Source of the DNA: Streptomyces sp. NBC_00271
Lineage (GTDB): Bacteria; Actinomycetota; Actinomycetes; Streptomycetales; Streptomycetaceae
DNA: 64,000 bases
NCBI RefSeq assembly: GCF_036178845.1
Contig: NZ_CP108070.1
Location: forward strand, 4,774,001 to 4,838,000
Direction: 5' to 3'
Position 1 is the stretch's first letter, and each line of letters starts with the position of its first letter. A program made the translations under genes and the position numbers. Below the pieces are notes generated by a model. It had not been told where the DNA came from. It made no database searches and saw only the letters and a program-made list of their open reading frames with translations. This document shows positions 34,758-43,668 of this stretch, piece by piece.

Positions 34758-36161
34758 ATGTCGGAACTCGTCGAGCTGACCGCGGTACAACTCCTCGACG
34801 GCTACCGCAAGGGCGAGTTCAGCCCCGTGGACGCCACGCGAGCGGCGTTGCGCAGGGCCGTGGAGATCCAGCCGGCCGTGAACGCGTTCGTACGTCTCGA
34901 GACGGACGCGGCCCTCGCGCGGGCGACCGAGTCCGCGGACCGCTGGCGGCGGGGTGAGCCCGTCGGGCTCCTTGACGGGGTACCGGTCTGCGTCAAGGAC
35001 ATCCTGCTGCTGCGCGGCGGACCGACCCTGCGCGGCTCCAAGACCGTTGATCCCCAGGGACGTTGGGACGAGGACGCGCCGTCCGTCGCCCGGCTGCGCG
35101 AGCACGGGGCGGTGTTCCTCGGGAAGACGACGACACCCGAGTTCGGCTGGAAGGGCGTCACGGATTCGCCGCTGTCGGGGGTCACCCGCAATCCGTACGA
35201 CGTCACGCGCACGGCGGGCGGCTCCAGTGGCGGCAGCGCGGCGGCCGTCGCGCTCGGGGCGGGGCCGCTGGCGCTGGGCACGGACGGGGGCGGCAGTGTG
35301 CGCATCCCGGCCGCGTTCTGCGGGATCTTCGGTCTGAAGCCGACGTACGGGAGGGTGCCGCTGTACCCCGCGAGCGCGTTCGGGACGCTCTCGCACGTGG
35401 GGCCGATGACACGGGACGCGGCCGACGCGGCGCTGATGATGGACGTGATCAGCGGACCGGACGCCCGTGACTGGTCGGCGCTCGGGCCGGTGGACGGGTC
35501 CTTCGTGGAGGCCCTTGGGGGTGGGGTGCGGGGGCTGCGGGTCGCGTACTCGCCGTCCCTCGGCGGTCAGGTCGCGGTCCAGCCGGCCGTCGCGGCGGCG
35601 GTGCGGCGGGCGGTGGAGCGGCTCGCGGGGCTCGGCGCGTACGTCACCGAGGCCGACCCCGATCTCACCGACCCGGTGGAGGCCTTCCACGTCCTGTGGT
35701 TCGGCGGTGCGGCCCGGGTGGCCCAGCGGCTCGGGCCGCGGCAGCGGGAGTCGCTGGACCCGGGGCTGCGGGAGATCTGCGCGCGGGGCGCCCGGTTCAG
35801 CGCGCTGGACTACCTGGCCGCGGTGGACGTCCGGATGGAGCTCGGGCGGCGGATGGGACGCTTCCACGAGTCGTACGACGTGCTGGTGACGCCGACCCTG
35901 CCGCTGACGGCGTTCGCGGCGGGGGTGGAGGTGCCGCCGGGCTCCGGGCACCGCCGCTGGACGGGGTGGACCCCGTTCACGTACCCCTTCAACATGACCC
36001 AGCAGCCCGCCGCGAGCGTCCCGGTCGGCACGGACGGCGACGGCCTCCCGGTCGGCCTGCAGATCGTCGCCGCCCGCCACCGCGACGACCTCGTCCTGCG
36101 CACGGCACACGCCCTCTACGAGACGGGCACCGCGGGGGTGGCTCCGCCGCCGGGGTTCTAG
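34758..36161 (+). CDS. Amidase signature-family amidase
   Basis: This 467-aa amidase has the full Ser-cisSer-Lys triad: K in VPVCVKDIL, cis-Ser in TAGGSSGGSAAAVA and nucleophile Ser in LGTDGGGSVRIPAAFCG. It hydrolyses a carboxamide to acid and ammonia. It is not GatA: there is no gatC or gatB nearby, and the setting is catabolic. The ATG has a CTGGAGGGG ribosome-binding site. It is the second gene of the plus-strand pair in the uptake-and-catabolism island that includes the EhuBCDA-like transporter. Confidence 0.88.
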   Translation: MSELVELTAVQLLDGYRKGEFSPVDATRAALRRAVEIQPAVNAFVRLETDAALARATESADRWRRGEPVGLLDGVPVCVKDILLLRGGPTLRGSKTVDPQGRWDEDAPSVARLREHGAVFLGKTTTPEFGWKGVTDSPLSGVTRNPYDVTRTAGGSSGGSAAAVALGAGPLALGTDGGGSVRIPAAFCGIFGLKPTYGRVPLYPASAFGTLSHVGPMTRDAADAALMMDVISGPDARDWSALGPVDGSFVEALGGGVRGLRVAYSPSLGGQVAVQPAVAAAVRRAVERLAGLGAYVTEADPDLTDPVEAFHVLWFGGAARVAQRLGPRQRESLDPGLREICARGARFSALDYLAAVDVRMELGRRMGRFHESYDVLVTPTLPLTAFAAGVEVPPGSGHRRWTGWTPFTYPFNMTQQPAASVPVGTDGDGLPVGLQIVAARHRDDLVLRTAHALYETGTAGVAPPPGF

Positions 36162-36203
36162 GGACGGCCCGGCGCCCCACATGCCGCATGTGCCCCACGA
36201 GCC

Positions 36204-36707
36204 CTACGCCCTACGGAAGCTGAGCGTCTCCCCCTGGGCGCCCGAGCGCCAGAGGTCGTTGCAGGCCTCGGCCATCGCCTCCAGGCCCTCGGTCACCTGG
36301 CCCCAGACGATGCCCGGGACCCAGCCCACGTCCCCGTTGAGCAGCAGGTTGTTGCGTTCGTAGAAGAGGGCGAGGTCGACGACGGTGGTGCCGGGGCGTA
36401 CGTCGGTGTCGTAGCCGTAGGCCTTCGTACCCAGTTCCGTGCCCGCGAAGGCGAAATAGCAGAGGTCTCCGGGAATGGGGGTGACTGTCGGATTTTCCAG
36501 CGGTGGCTCCGATTTCGCGAAAGGCGGGAAAAGGGCGTAGATCTCATTGCGTGCGTACTTCGCGTGGTAGACGTCGCCCCCCAGGGGAAGCGCGTCCCAC
36601 ACCGTCGCGCAGGTGACCGGCGCCCGGTCGTCGAGCAGCTTCGCGGTGCAGTGGATTTCGCGCTTGACCAGCGAGACCTCGATGAATCGATCAGCCATGC
36701 ATTCCAT
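36204..36707 (-). CDS. DUF3830 family protein (cyclophilin-like fold)
   Basis: This 167-aa protein of the DUF3830 family is thought to adopt a cyclophilin-like fold. Conserved segments include APVTCATVWDALPLGGDVYHAKYARNEIYA, GDLCYFAF and RNNLLLNGDVGWVPGIVWGQV. The biochemical role is unknown, but members usually sit with amino-acid-type ABC transporters and racemases, as here. The ATG at 36707 follows a GGGGAGA ribosome-binding site. It is divergent from ehuB. Confidence 0.82.
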   Translation of the reverse strand: MECMADRFIEVSLVKREIHCTAKLLDDRAPVTCATVWDALPLGGDVYHAKYARNEIYALFPPFAKSEPPLENPTVTPIPGDLCYFAFAGTELGTKAYGYDTDVRPGTTVVDLALFYERNNLLLNGDVGWVPGIVWGQVTEGLEAMAEACNDLWRSGAQGETLSFRRA

Positions 36708-36781
36708 GGTCTCCCCGGAGTCAAGGGCGCCTCAGCGTCACCCGACGTCGCACGGGGCCGAAATCGATCCGAATACTTCGC

Positions 36782-37744
36782 ATGCTCTCGGGTAGCCGCG
36801 CGGCCATGGCCCCACCACTCAGGAATGACGGGAATGACGGGACGGACGGGACCGACGCGGAGAAACGAAGTCCGAGTCGGCGGTCGCTGCTCACGGGTGT
36901 CTCCGCGCTCGGCGCCGTCGGCGTGCTGGGCGCCGCCGGCTGCACCCGGGTCGCCACCGCGTCCGACAACGGCGGTGATCTCCTCGACCGGCTCAAGGCG
37001 CAGGGCGTCGTACGGCTGGGCATAGCCGGTGAGATCCCGTTCGGCTACATCGACAAGAACGGTGAACTGACCGGCGAGGCACCCGAACTCGCCAAGGTGA
37101 TCTTCAGGCGGCTGGGCGTCGACCGGGTGCAACCCGTGCCGACCGAGTTCGGCTCGCTCATTCCCGGGCTCAACTCGCAGCAGTTCGACGTCGTGTCCGC
37201 GGGGATGTACATCAACCCGGAACGCTGTCAGCAGGTCGTCTTCGCCGACCCGGACTACCAGATGCTGGACGGCTTCGTCGTGCGCAAGGGCAATCCGTTG
37301 GGCCTGCACGACTACAAGGACGTCGTGACGAAGAAGGCCAAGTTCGCGACCGGCACCGGATACGCCGAGATCCAGCACGCCGTCGAGGCCGGGGTCAAGG
37401 AGAGCGACATCCTGATCGTGCCCGATCAGGTGGCCGGGCTGAACGCGGTCGAGGCGGGCCGTGTCGACGTCTTCGCCGGGACCGCGCTGACCACGCGCGA
37501 GGTGGCCAGGAAGTCCCGCAAGGCGGAGAGCACGAAGCCGTTCACACCCCTGGTCAAAGGCAAGCCGCACGTCGACGGCGGCGGCTTTGCGTTCCGTTCC
37601 GCCGAGACGCGGCTGCGCGACGCCTTCAACGTGGAACTGAAGAAGCTGAAGGCCAGCGGGGAGTTGTTCCGCATTCTGCGGCCCTTCGGGTTCACCCGGG
37701 CCGAGATGACCGACATGACCGCGAAGGAGCTCTGCCGCGGATGA
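36782..37744 (+). CDS. ehuB: EhuB-like substrate-binding protein
   Basis: This solute-binding protein of about 320 aa belongs to the polar-amino-acid/ectoine class. A twin-arginine or lipoprotein leader (RRSLLTGVSALGAVGVLGAAGC) ends in a lipobox cysteine, so it is exported and lipid-anchored. The binding domain (VVRLGIAGEIPFGYIDKNGELTGEAPELAKVI) is of the EhuB type. An alternative start is the ATG at 36806; neither has a good Shine-Dalgarno sequence. The name describes family only; the true ligand is not shown to be ectoine. Confidence 0.8.
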   Translation: MLSGSRAAMAPPLRNDGNDGTDGTDAEKRSPSRRSLLTGVSALGAVGVLGAAGCTRVATASDNGGDLLDRLKAQGVVRLGIAGEIPFGYIDKNGELTGEAPELAKVIFRRLGVDRVQPVPTEFGSLIPGLNSQQFDVVSAGMYINPERCQQVVFADPDYQMLDGFVVRKGNPLGLHDYKDVVTKKAKFATGTGYAEIQHAVEAGVKESDILIVPDQVAGLNAVEAGRVDVFAGTALTTREVARKSRKAESTKPFTPLVKGKPHVDGGGFAFRSAETRLRDAFNVELKKLKASGELFRILRPFGFTRAEMTDMTAKELCRG

Positions 37745-38460
37745 CCTCGGGACTGTGGGAACTCGTACTCAAAGGTGTCTGGGTCACCGTCCAGTTGCTG
37801 TTCCTCAGCTCGCTGGTGGCCGGGGCCGTCTCGTTCGCCGTCGGTGTCGCGCGCACCTCGCGGCGGTGGATCGTCCGCTTCCTCGCGGGCCTCTACACCG
37901 AGGTGTTCCGCGGCACCTCCGCCCTGATCATGATCTTCTGGGTGTACTTCGTGCTGCCGCTCGCCTTCGGCTGGCAGCTCGTCCCGATGTGGGCGGGCAC
38001 GCTGGCGCTGGGCCTGACCTATGGGGCGTACGGCAGTGAGATCGTGCGCGGCGCCCTGAACGCCGTCGACCCCGCCCAGCGCGAGGGCGGCATCGCGCTC
38101 AGCTTCACGCCCTGGCAGCGGATGCGGCTGATCCTGCTGCCGCAGGCGGTGCCCGAGATGATCCCCTCCTTCTGCAACCTGCTGGTCGAACTGCTCAAGG
38201 GCACGGCCCTGGTGTCGATCATGGGCATGGGTGATCTGACGTTCAGCGGCAACCTCGTGCGGCTCGCGCTCCAGCAGAGCGCGGAGATCTACGCGTACGT
38301 CCTGCTGATCTACTTCGCGATCGCCTTCGTGATCACCCGGCTGATGCGGGCACTGGAGCGGCGGCTGAAGGCAGGGATCGGCAAGGCGCCCCGGCCCGCC
38401 AGGACCACACCGCGGCGCGCGGAAGCCACCGGCGTCGGTGCCACGGGAGGTGCCGCATGA
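37741..38460 (+). CDS. ehuC: EhuC-like amino-acid ABC permease
   Basis: This 239-aa permease of the HisMQ type has about five helices, a TEVFRGTSALIMIFWVYFVLP segment and the EAA-like loop REGGIALSFTPWQRMRLILLPQAVPEMIP. The ATG overlaps the ehuB stop by 4 nt (ATGA). The C-terminal tail is rich in Arg/Ala/Pro. It pairs with the next permease. Confidence 0.88.
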   Translation: MTSGLWELVLKGVWVTVQLLFLSSLVAGAVSFAVGVARTSRRWIVRFLAGLYTEVFRGTSALIMIFWVYFVLPLAFGWQLVPMWAGTLALGLTYGAYGSEIVRGALNAVDPAQREGGIALSFTPWQRMRLILLPQAVPEMIPSFCNLLVELLKGTALVSIMGMGDLTFSGNLVRLALQQSAEIYAYVLLIYFAIAFVITRLMRALERRLKAGIGKAPRPARTTPRRAEATGVGATGGAA

Positions 38461-39107
38461 ACTGGGACTGGGGCGCGGTGCGCGACTTCATGCCGCACTT
38501 CTGGGACGGACTGCTGGTCACCCTGCAGGCGCTGGCGCTCGGCTCGGTGATCTCCTTCGCCCTGGGTCTGGTGTGGGCGCTGCTGATGCGCACGCCGACC
38601 CGCTGGGTGCGCTGGCCGGTCGGGGTCGTCACGGAGTTCATCCGCAACACCCCGCTGCTGGTGCAGCTGTTCTTCCTCTTCTACGTGCTGCCCGAGTGGA
38701 ACATCACGTTCTCCGCGCTGACCACCGGTGTCGTCGCGATCGGGCTGCACTACTCGACGTACACGATGCAGGTCTACCGGGCCGGCATCGAGGGCGTGCC
38801 GGCCGGCCAGTGGGAAGCGGCCACGGCGCTCAACCTGCCGCTGCGGCGCACCTGGACCGCGGTGATCCTGCCGCAGGCGATCCGCCGGGTGGTGCCCGCG
38901 CTCGGCAACTACGTCATCTCGATGCTCAAGGACACCCCGATGCTGATGGCGATCACCGTGCTGGAGATGCTCGGTGAGGCGCGGCTGTACTCGCAGGAGC
39001 ACTTCCAGTTCACCGAGCCGCTCACGGTCATCGGCGTGGCCTTCATCCTCATTTCCTATCCGGCTTCCCTCCTTCTGCGAGCCCTGGAGCGACGTCTTGT
39101 CCGCTGA
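38457..39107 (+). CDS. ehuD: EhuD-like amino-acid ABC permease
   Basis: This 216-aa HisMQ-type permease has the segment TEFIRNTPLLVQLFFLFYVLP and the loop WEAATALNLPLRRTWTAVILPQAIRRVVPALGNY. It overlaps ehuC by 4 nt and should form the heterodimeric channel with it. Confidence 0.88.
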   Translation: MNWDWGAVRDFMPHFWDGLLVTLQALALGSVISFALGLVWALLMRTPTRWVRWPVGVVTEFIRNTPLLVQLFFLFYVLPEWNITFSALTTGVVAIGLHYSTYTMQVYRAGIEGVPAGQWEAATALNLPLRRTWTAVILPQAIRRVVPALGNYVISMLKDTPMLMAITVLEMLGEARLYSQEHFQFTEPLTVIGVAFILISYPASLLLRALERRLVR

Positions 39108-39927
39108 CACCCCCCTCGACACGTCCACAACCCCTGCAGACACGGCCCCTGCGGAAAAGGCCGACCACACGGCCAATCCGCCGGTGGACGGCGGCGAGCT
39201 GATCCGTTTCGACAAGGTCACCAAGCGCTTCGGGGACAACACCGTCCTCGACGGCCTCGACTTCCGTGTCGACTCCGGCAAGCACGTCACGCTGATCGGC
39301 CCGTCCGGCTCCGGCAAGACGACCATCCTGCGGCTGCTGATGACCCTGGCCAAGCCCGACGAGGGCACGATCACGGTCGCCGGTGAGCGGCTCCACCCGG
39401 CCCCCGAGAAGCAGATCCGGGAGGTCCGCAAGAAGATCGGGATGGTCTTCCAGCAGTTCAACCTCTTCCCGAACATGAAGGTGCTCCGCAACATCACCGA
39501 GGCGCCGGTCACCGTCCTCGGGCTGTCCGGGGACGAGGCCGAGGCGCGGGCCCGGGAGCTGCTGGAGATGGTGGGCCTCGCGGACAAGTGCGACGCCTAC
39601 CCGAGTCAGTTGTCCGGCGGACAGCAGCAGCGGGTGGCGATCGCCCGGGCGCTGGCGATGCGGCCCCAGGTGCTGCTTCTGGACGAGGTGACGTCCGCGC
39701 TCGACCCCGAGCTGGTCACGGGCGTCCTCGACGTCCTCCGTGACATCGCCCACACCACCGACATCACGATGCTCTGTGTGACCCATGAGATGAATTTCGC
39801 CCGCGACATCTCGGACCAGGTGCTGATGTTCGATTCCGGCCATGTCATCGAGTCCGGTTCGCCCGACCGGATCTTCACCGATCCGGAGCACGAAAGGACC
39901 CGGGAATTCCTCAGCGCGATCCTTTGA
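39097..39927 (+). CDS. ehuA: EhuA-like amino-acid ABC ATPase
   Basis: This 276-aa ABC ATPase has Walker A GPSGSGKTTI, Q-loop MVFQQFNLFPNM, signature LSGGQQQRVAIARAL, Walker B VLLLDEVTSALD and H-loop CVTHEMNFA. The TTG at 39097 is chosen because GGAG lies 7 nt upstream and it overlaps ehuD by 11 nt, as expected for a coupled gene. A frame reaching further upstream lies inside ehuD. It powers uptake by EhuBCD. Confidence 0.88.
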   Translation: MSADTPLDTSTTPADTAPAEKADHTANPPVDGGELIRFDKVTKRFGDNTVLDGLDFRVDSGKHVTLIGPSGSGKTTILRLLMTLAKPDEGTITVAGERLHPAPEKQIREVRKKIGMVFQQFNLFPNMKVLRNITEAPVTVLGLSGDEAEARARELLEMVGLADKCDAYPSQLSGGQQQRVAIARALAMRPQVLLLDEVTSALDPELVTGVLDVLRDIAHTTDITMLCVTHEMNFARDISDQVLMFDSGHVIESGSPDRIFTDPEHERTREFLSAIL

Positions 39928-40143
39928 CTACAAAAAGTGAACGCGACAAGGTGCGAGGTCCGGACCACGTGGCATGCCCGCTGAGCCATGACCTTGGCAT
40001 ATGCCAGAGTGTCGCACTCCTGCTGAGCGAACCGGAGCGCACCGACTTTCTCGCCAACAGCCCCTCCCCACCAAGCGTTTGACAGTTATCGTGGAGAAGC
40101 TCAGCTGTCCGGATCGATGGCCCAAAAAGCGCAGGGGGAAACC

Positions 40144-40902
40144 GTGGCGCTGATGAACGAGCCGACCGCGCCGTACCACTCGGCCCAGGACGCCCTGCGC
40201 GTCCTGGAGACGGTGGCCCGGCACTCCGGCGGCGTCACCGACGTCGAGCTGGCCCGCCAGACGGGCCTCGGCACGGAGCGCCTGACCGCGCTGCTGCGGA
40301 TGCTGCGCCGGGAGGGGTACGTCGAGCAGGTCGTTGACGGCGCGTACGTCGCCGGTGCCGCCCTCGGCCGGCTGGGCTCCGCCCACGGCCGCGACCAGGC
40401 GCTGCGCGAGAAACTCCAGCAGACCATCGACCGGCTGCGCGACTCGGTCGGCGCCGCGATCTACATCAGCCGCTACATCGACGGCGAGGTGCACGTCACC
40501 CAGTGCGCCGAGGGTCCCGCGACCCCCGCGGTCAACGAATGGGTGGACTTCCGCTCCTCGGCCCACGCCAGCGCGGTCGGCAAGAGCCTCCTCGGCCAGC
40601 TCGACCTGAACGCCCGGCGCGACCATCTCTCCCGCCACAAGATGGCCCGCCTCACCTCGCGGACCATCACCAACGAGCGGCTGCTGCTGTCCCGGCTCGA
40701 CGCCCAGCCCGCCACGGTGCCGGTGCTCGACCTCCAGGAGTACGCGATCGGCACGGTCTGCGCGGCCGTCCCCATCACCGCGGGCTCCTCGGTCGGCTGC
40801 CTCGCCCTCTCCCTCCCGGTCGAACACGCCCACCGCCTGCGCCGCGCCGCGGACACCCTCAACCGCGGCGCCACCCCCGTCCTGCTCTCCCTGGCCATCT
40901 AG
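40144..40902 (+). CDS. IclR-family transcriptional regulator
   Basis: This 252-aa regulator has an N-terminal winged helix (ALRVLETVARHSGGVTDVELARQTGLGTERLTALLRMLRREGYVEQ) and a C-terminal effector-binding domain (SSAHASAVGKSLLGQL and TVCAAVPITAGSSVGCLALSLPV). The GTG at 40144 is used because an AGGGGGA ribosome-binding site is just upstream; an ATG at 40117 has none. It sits after ehuA with a gap of about 215 nt and probably controls the catabolic island according to its pathway intermediate. Confidence 0.88.
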   Translation: MALMNEPTAPYHSAQDALRVLETVARHSGGVTDVELARQTGLGTERLTALLRMLRREGYVEQVVDGAYVAGAALGRLGSAHGRDQALREKLQQTIDRLRDSVGAAIYISRYIDGEVHVTQCAEGPATPAVNEWVDFRSSAHASAVGKSLLGQLDLNARRDHLSRHKMARLTSRTITNERLLLSRLDAQPATVPVLDLQEYAIGTVCAAVPITAGSSVGCLALSLPVEHAHRLRRAADTLNRGATPVLLSLAI

Positions 40903-40925
40903 GGCCTGTCCGCCGGACAGGCCCT
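40901..40925 (+). terminator. Terminator overlapping the IclR gene stop
   Basis: AGGGCCTGTCCG (40901-40912) pairs with CGGACAGGCCCT (40914-40925), an almost perfect palindrome. It begins inside the TAG stop codon. Confidence 0.8.
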
Positions 40926-41029
40926 AGGACCCACTCTTTTGGATCAGGCCCTGGGTGGTCGGAAGCACCCGTCCGGACCAGGTAGTATTTCTTTTGTCGC
41001 CGACCGCGGAAGCGGGAGGCGAGAGTCAT

Positions 41030-41103
41030 GCGCCGCTAGCTCAGTTGGTTAGAGCAGCTGACTCTTAATCAGCGGGTCCGGGGTTCGAGTCCCTGGCGGC
41101 GCA
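41030..41103 (+). tRNA. tRNA-Lys (CTT), copy 2
   Basis: This is the same 74-nt sequence as copies 1 and 3, with the same stems, anticodon CTT and no encoded CCA. Its 5' flank differs (TCATG instead of CAGCAG). A TAGTAT -10-like hexamer is at 40983-40988. The PKS/NRPS cluster begins 33 nt downstream on the other strand. Confidence 0.97.
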
Positions 41104-41108
41104 CATGA

Positions 41109-41138
41109 GAAGGCCCTTCACCATGGTGAGGGGCCTTC
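41109..41138. terminator. Bidirectional terminator between tRNA-Lys and NRPS cluster
   Basis: GAAGGCCC-TTCACC pairs with GGTGA-GGGGCCTTC around a short loop. It follows the tRNA and reaches the stop codon of the last gene in the biosynthetic cluster, so it can end both transcripts. Confidence 0.82.
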
Positions 41139-43647
41139 ATTCGTCTGCCATGGCCAGTGACAGGGCGTGGACCGTCGGATGCGTGTAGAGCAGCCGCATG
41201 GAAGGCGCGGGCAGCCCGCGCTCACGCAGCGCGGTGCCGACACGGATCGCGTAGAGCGAGTTCCCACCGAGCTCGAAGAAGTTGTCGTCCGGGCCGACGG
41301 GAACACCGAGGATCTCCTCCCACACCCCGGTGAGGGCCGTCACGAGGTCTCCGGTGGGCGCGGGCACCGATACCGGCTTCCCCGGCGCCGGCAGACGGTC
41401 GCGGTCCAGCTTGCCGTTCGGGGTCAGCGGCAGCGCGGGGACGCGGGTGACGGTCGTCGGCAGCATGTGGTCGGGCAGCAGCCGCGCGGCCCGCCGGCGT
41501 ACGTCGCCGGTGTCCCCGTCGGCCACGACATACGCGTCGATCCGCACCCCCGCCGCGTCCTCGAAGGCGTCCCCGCTCAGCACCACCGCCGCCGCCGTGA
41601 CCACCGGGTCCTCCAGCAGCACCGCCCGGATCTCGTCCGGCTCGATCCGGTACCCGCGCACCTTCACCTGGCTGTCGATCCGCCCCAGGTGCTCCAGTGA
41701 ACCGTCGGCGCGCAGCCGCCCCAGGTCACCGCTGCGGTACCACCGGCCGGGGCCGTACGGATCGTTCACGAACCGCTCGGCCGTCAGCTCGGGCCGCCCC
41801 AGGTATCCGAGGGCGAGTCCGGCCCCGCCCACCCAGATCTCCCCCGCCGCGCCCGTCGGCAGCGGGCGCCCCCGCTCGTCGCGCACCGACACCGACCAGC
41901 CGGGCAGCGGGCGGCCCACCGAGCGGGAGGCGGCCAGGGCCTCACGCCGGGTGACGGTCGCCGCGGTGACGTGGACGGTGGTCTCCGTGATCCCGTACAT
42001 GTTCACCAGGCGGCAGCGGTCCTCCGGGTGGCGGTCGAACCAGCCGAGCAGCGGCCGCGTGTCCAGCGCCTCCCCGCCCAGCACCACCAGCCGCACCGAC
42101 AGCCCTTCCTTCGCGCCGCGGTCCACCGCCCGCAACTGCCCGAAGGCCGACGGGGTCTGGCTGAGGACGGTCACCGACTCCCGTACGAGCAGCGCGTGGA
42201 AGTCCTCCGGCGAGCGCGCCACCCAGTGGTCCACGACCACCAGCCGGGCGCCGGTCAGCAGGGCGCCCCAGATCTCCCACACCGAGAAGTCGAAGGCGGC
42301 GGAGTGGAAGAACGTCCAGGTGTCGGCGGCGGTGAGGGCGAAGTCCTCGCGGGTGGCGTCGAGGAGGGCGAGGACATTGGCGTGGGGGACGACGACCCCC
42401 TTGGGGCGGCCGGTCGAACCGGAGGTGTGGATGACGTAGGCGGGATCCTCCGGGGAGAGGTCCCGCGGGGTGAGGTTGCGCGGCCGGTCGGTCCGCGCGG
42501 CGCCCAGGTAGGGCGCGGTGTCCCGGACGACCAGCCGTACGCCCGCGTCGCGCGCCGTACGGTCGAGGCGCTCCTCGGGGTGCGCCGGATCCATCGGCAC
42601 GTACGCCGCGCCCGCCTTCAGCACCGCGAGCATCGTCGCCACCAGGTCGGCGCCCCGCTCCAGCCGGACACCGACCCGGTCACCGGGGCGGACCCCGGCG
42701 GCGCGCAGTCCCGCGGCCAGCCGCTCGGCGCGTTCGCGCAGTGCCCCGTACGTCGTCGTGGTGCCGTCGTGGGTGAGGGCGGGGGCGTCGGGGTGGCGAT
42801 CGGCGCGGGCGTCGAAGGCGGTGTCGATACGGGAGGCAGCAGCGGACCGGAGTATGCCGGCGGGCGGCGGGAGCAGGCGCTCCGCCTCTTCGCGGGGGAT
42901 CAGTTCGATCTCCGCGAGGGGGCGGTGGCCCAGCTGACCGTGCGCGTGGGTGAGGTGGCGGGCGAAGGCCCGGGCGGAGGCTTCGTCGATGTGCCGGAGC
43001 TGGTGGTGCAGCTCGACCGTGTTCCCGCGCGGGACGAGGGTGAGAGGGAAGGGGGCCGACTGGAACGGGAGTCGGTGACTGAAGGTGGGGTCCACCGGGC
43101 CCACCTCGTCGAGGACCGTGGCGTACGCGGGTAGTCCGTCCCCCGGGTCGCGATGCTCGTAGCGGGCGAGGACCAGGGCCGCGGCAGGGGCCCCGGCCGG
43201 TACCGGGACGGTGACCACGCCCGTCCGGTCACCGGCCCCCTCCTCGCCCGTCGCCCAGTCGACACGGGGCCCATGCGGGCCGCTCGGCGGCTCGTGGCCG
43301 CCGAGCGGAACGGTCACTTCGGCGGCGGGACGGTGACCGAGCAGGACGTGCGCGATGTCCTGGAGCGCGGCCGGGGTCAGCACCGCGTGGTCGGCCACCA
43401 GCACCAGATGGGCACCCCCGTCCTCGTACCGCAGCAGGACCGCGCGGAACGCCGGGCCCGATGGGTCGAGCGGCCGATGGAGTTCGCTCCGCAGCCGGTG
43501 TGCGGCGAACCGCGCGGGCACGGACTCACTCCACAAAACCGGCCACCGCTCAAGCAGTTCGGGCCACCAGCCGCGTACGGCCGCGTCGAGGAGGGGCCCG
43601 GGATCGACGGCGCCGGGAAGGCGCGCGGCGAGGGCGTGACACGTCAC
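41137..43647 (-). CDS. NRPS: truncated C domain, A domain, PCP
   Basis: This 836-aa protein begins with about 265 residues resembling only the later part of a condensation domain; the usual HHxxxDG is reduced to VADHAVLTP, so it is probably inactive. The adenylation domain (about 270-755) has A3 HTSGSTGRPKG (about 408-417), A5 NMYGITETTVH, A8 GRIDSQVKVRGYRIE and A10 PLTPNGKLDR. My hand-read specificity code is DFWSVLMVHK, closest to the known threonine code DFWNIGMVHK. A PCP follows (FFELGGNSLYAI, Ser797). There is no thioesterase. It should activate the last residue, with C2 of the large protein making the bond. Confidence 0.88.
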   Translation of the reverse strand: MTCHALAARLPGAVDPGPLLDAAVRGWWPELLERWPVLWSESVPARFAAHRLRSELHRPLDPSGPAFRAVLLRYEDGGAHLVLVADHAVLTPAALQDIAHVLLGHRPAAEVTVPLGGHEPPSGPHGPRVDWATGEEGAGDRTGVVTVPVPAGAPAAALVLARYEHRDPGDGLPAYATVLDEVGPVDPTFSHRLPFQSAPFPLTLVPRGNTVELHHQLRHIDEASARAFARHLTHAHGQLGHRPLAEIELIPREEAERLLPPPAGILRSAAASRIDTAFDARADRHPDAPALTHDGTTTTYGALRERAERLAAGLRAAGVRPGDRVGVRLERGADLVATMLAVLKAGAAYVPMDPAHPEERLDRTARDAGVRLVVRDTAPYLGAARTDRPRNLTPRDLSPEDPAYVIHTSGSTGRPKGVVVPHANVLALLDATREDFALTAADTWTFFHSAAFDFSVWEIWGALLTGARLVVVDHWVARSPEDFHALLVRESVTVLSQTPSAFGQLRAVDRGAKEGLSVRLVVLGGEALDTRPLLGWFDRHPEDRCRLVNMYGITETTVHVTAATVTRREALAASRSVGRPLPGWSVSVRDERGRPLPTGAAGEIWVGGAGLALGYLGRPELTAERFVNDPYGPGRWYRSGDLGRLRADGSLEHLGRIDSQVKVRGYRIEPDEIRAVLLEDPVVTAAAVVLSGDAFEDAAGVRIDAYVVADGDTGDVRRRAARLLPDHMLPTTVTRVPALPLTPNGKLDRDRLPAPGKPVSVPAPTGDLVTALTGVWEEILGVPVGPDDNFFELGGNSLYAIRVGTALRERGLPAPSMRLLYTHPTVHALSLAMADE

Positions 43648-43668
43648 GTTCGGTCTCCATCCGTGGGG

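Noticed and set aside
34758..36161. GatA subunit of the tRNA-dependent amidotransferase
   Set aside because: The catalytic triad is shared by all amidase-signature enzymes, but gatC and gatB are absent and the neighbours are catabolic.
36782..39927. Ectoine/hydroxyectoine utilisation operon
   Set aside because: Only the transporter family matches. The ectoine ring hydrolase, deacetylase and transaminase genes expected beside it are absent, so I keep the Ehu-type names as family labels only.
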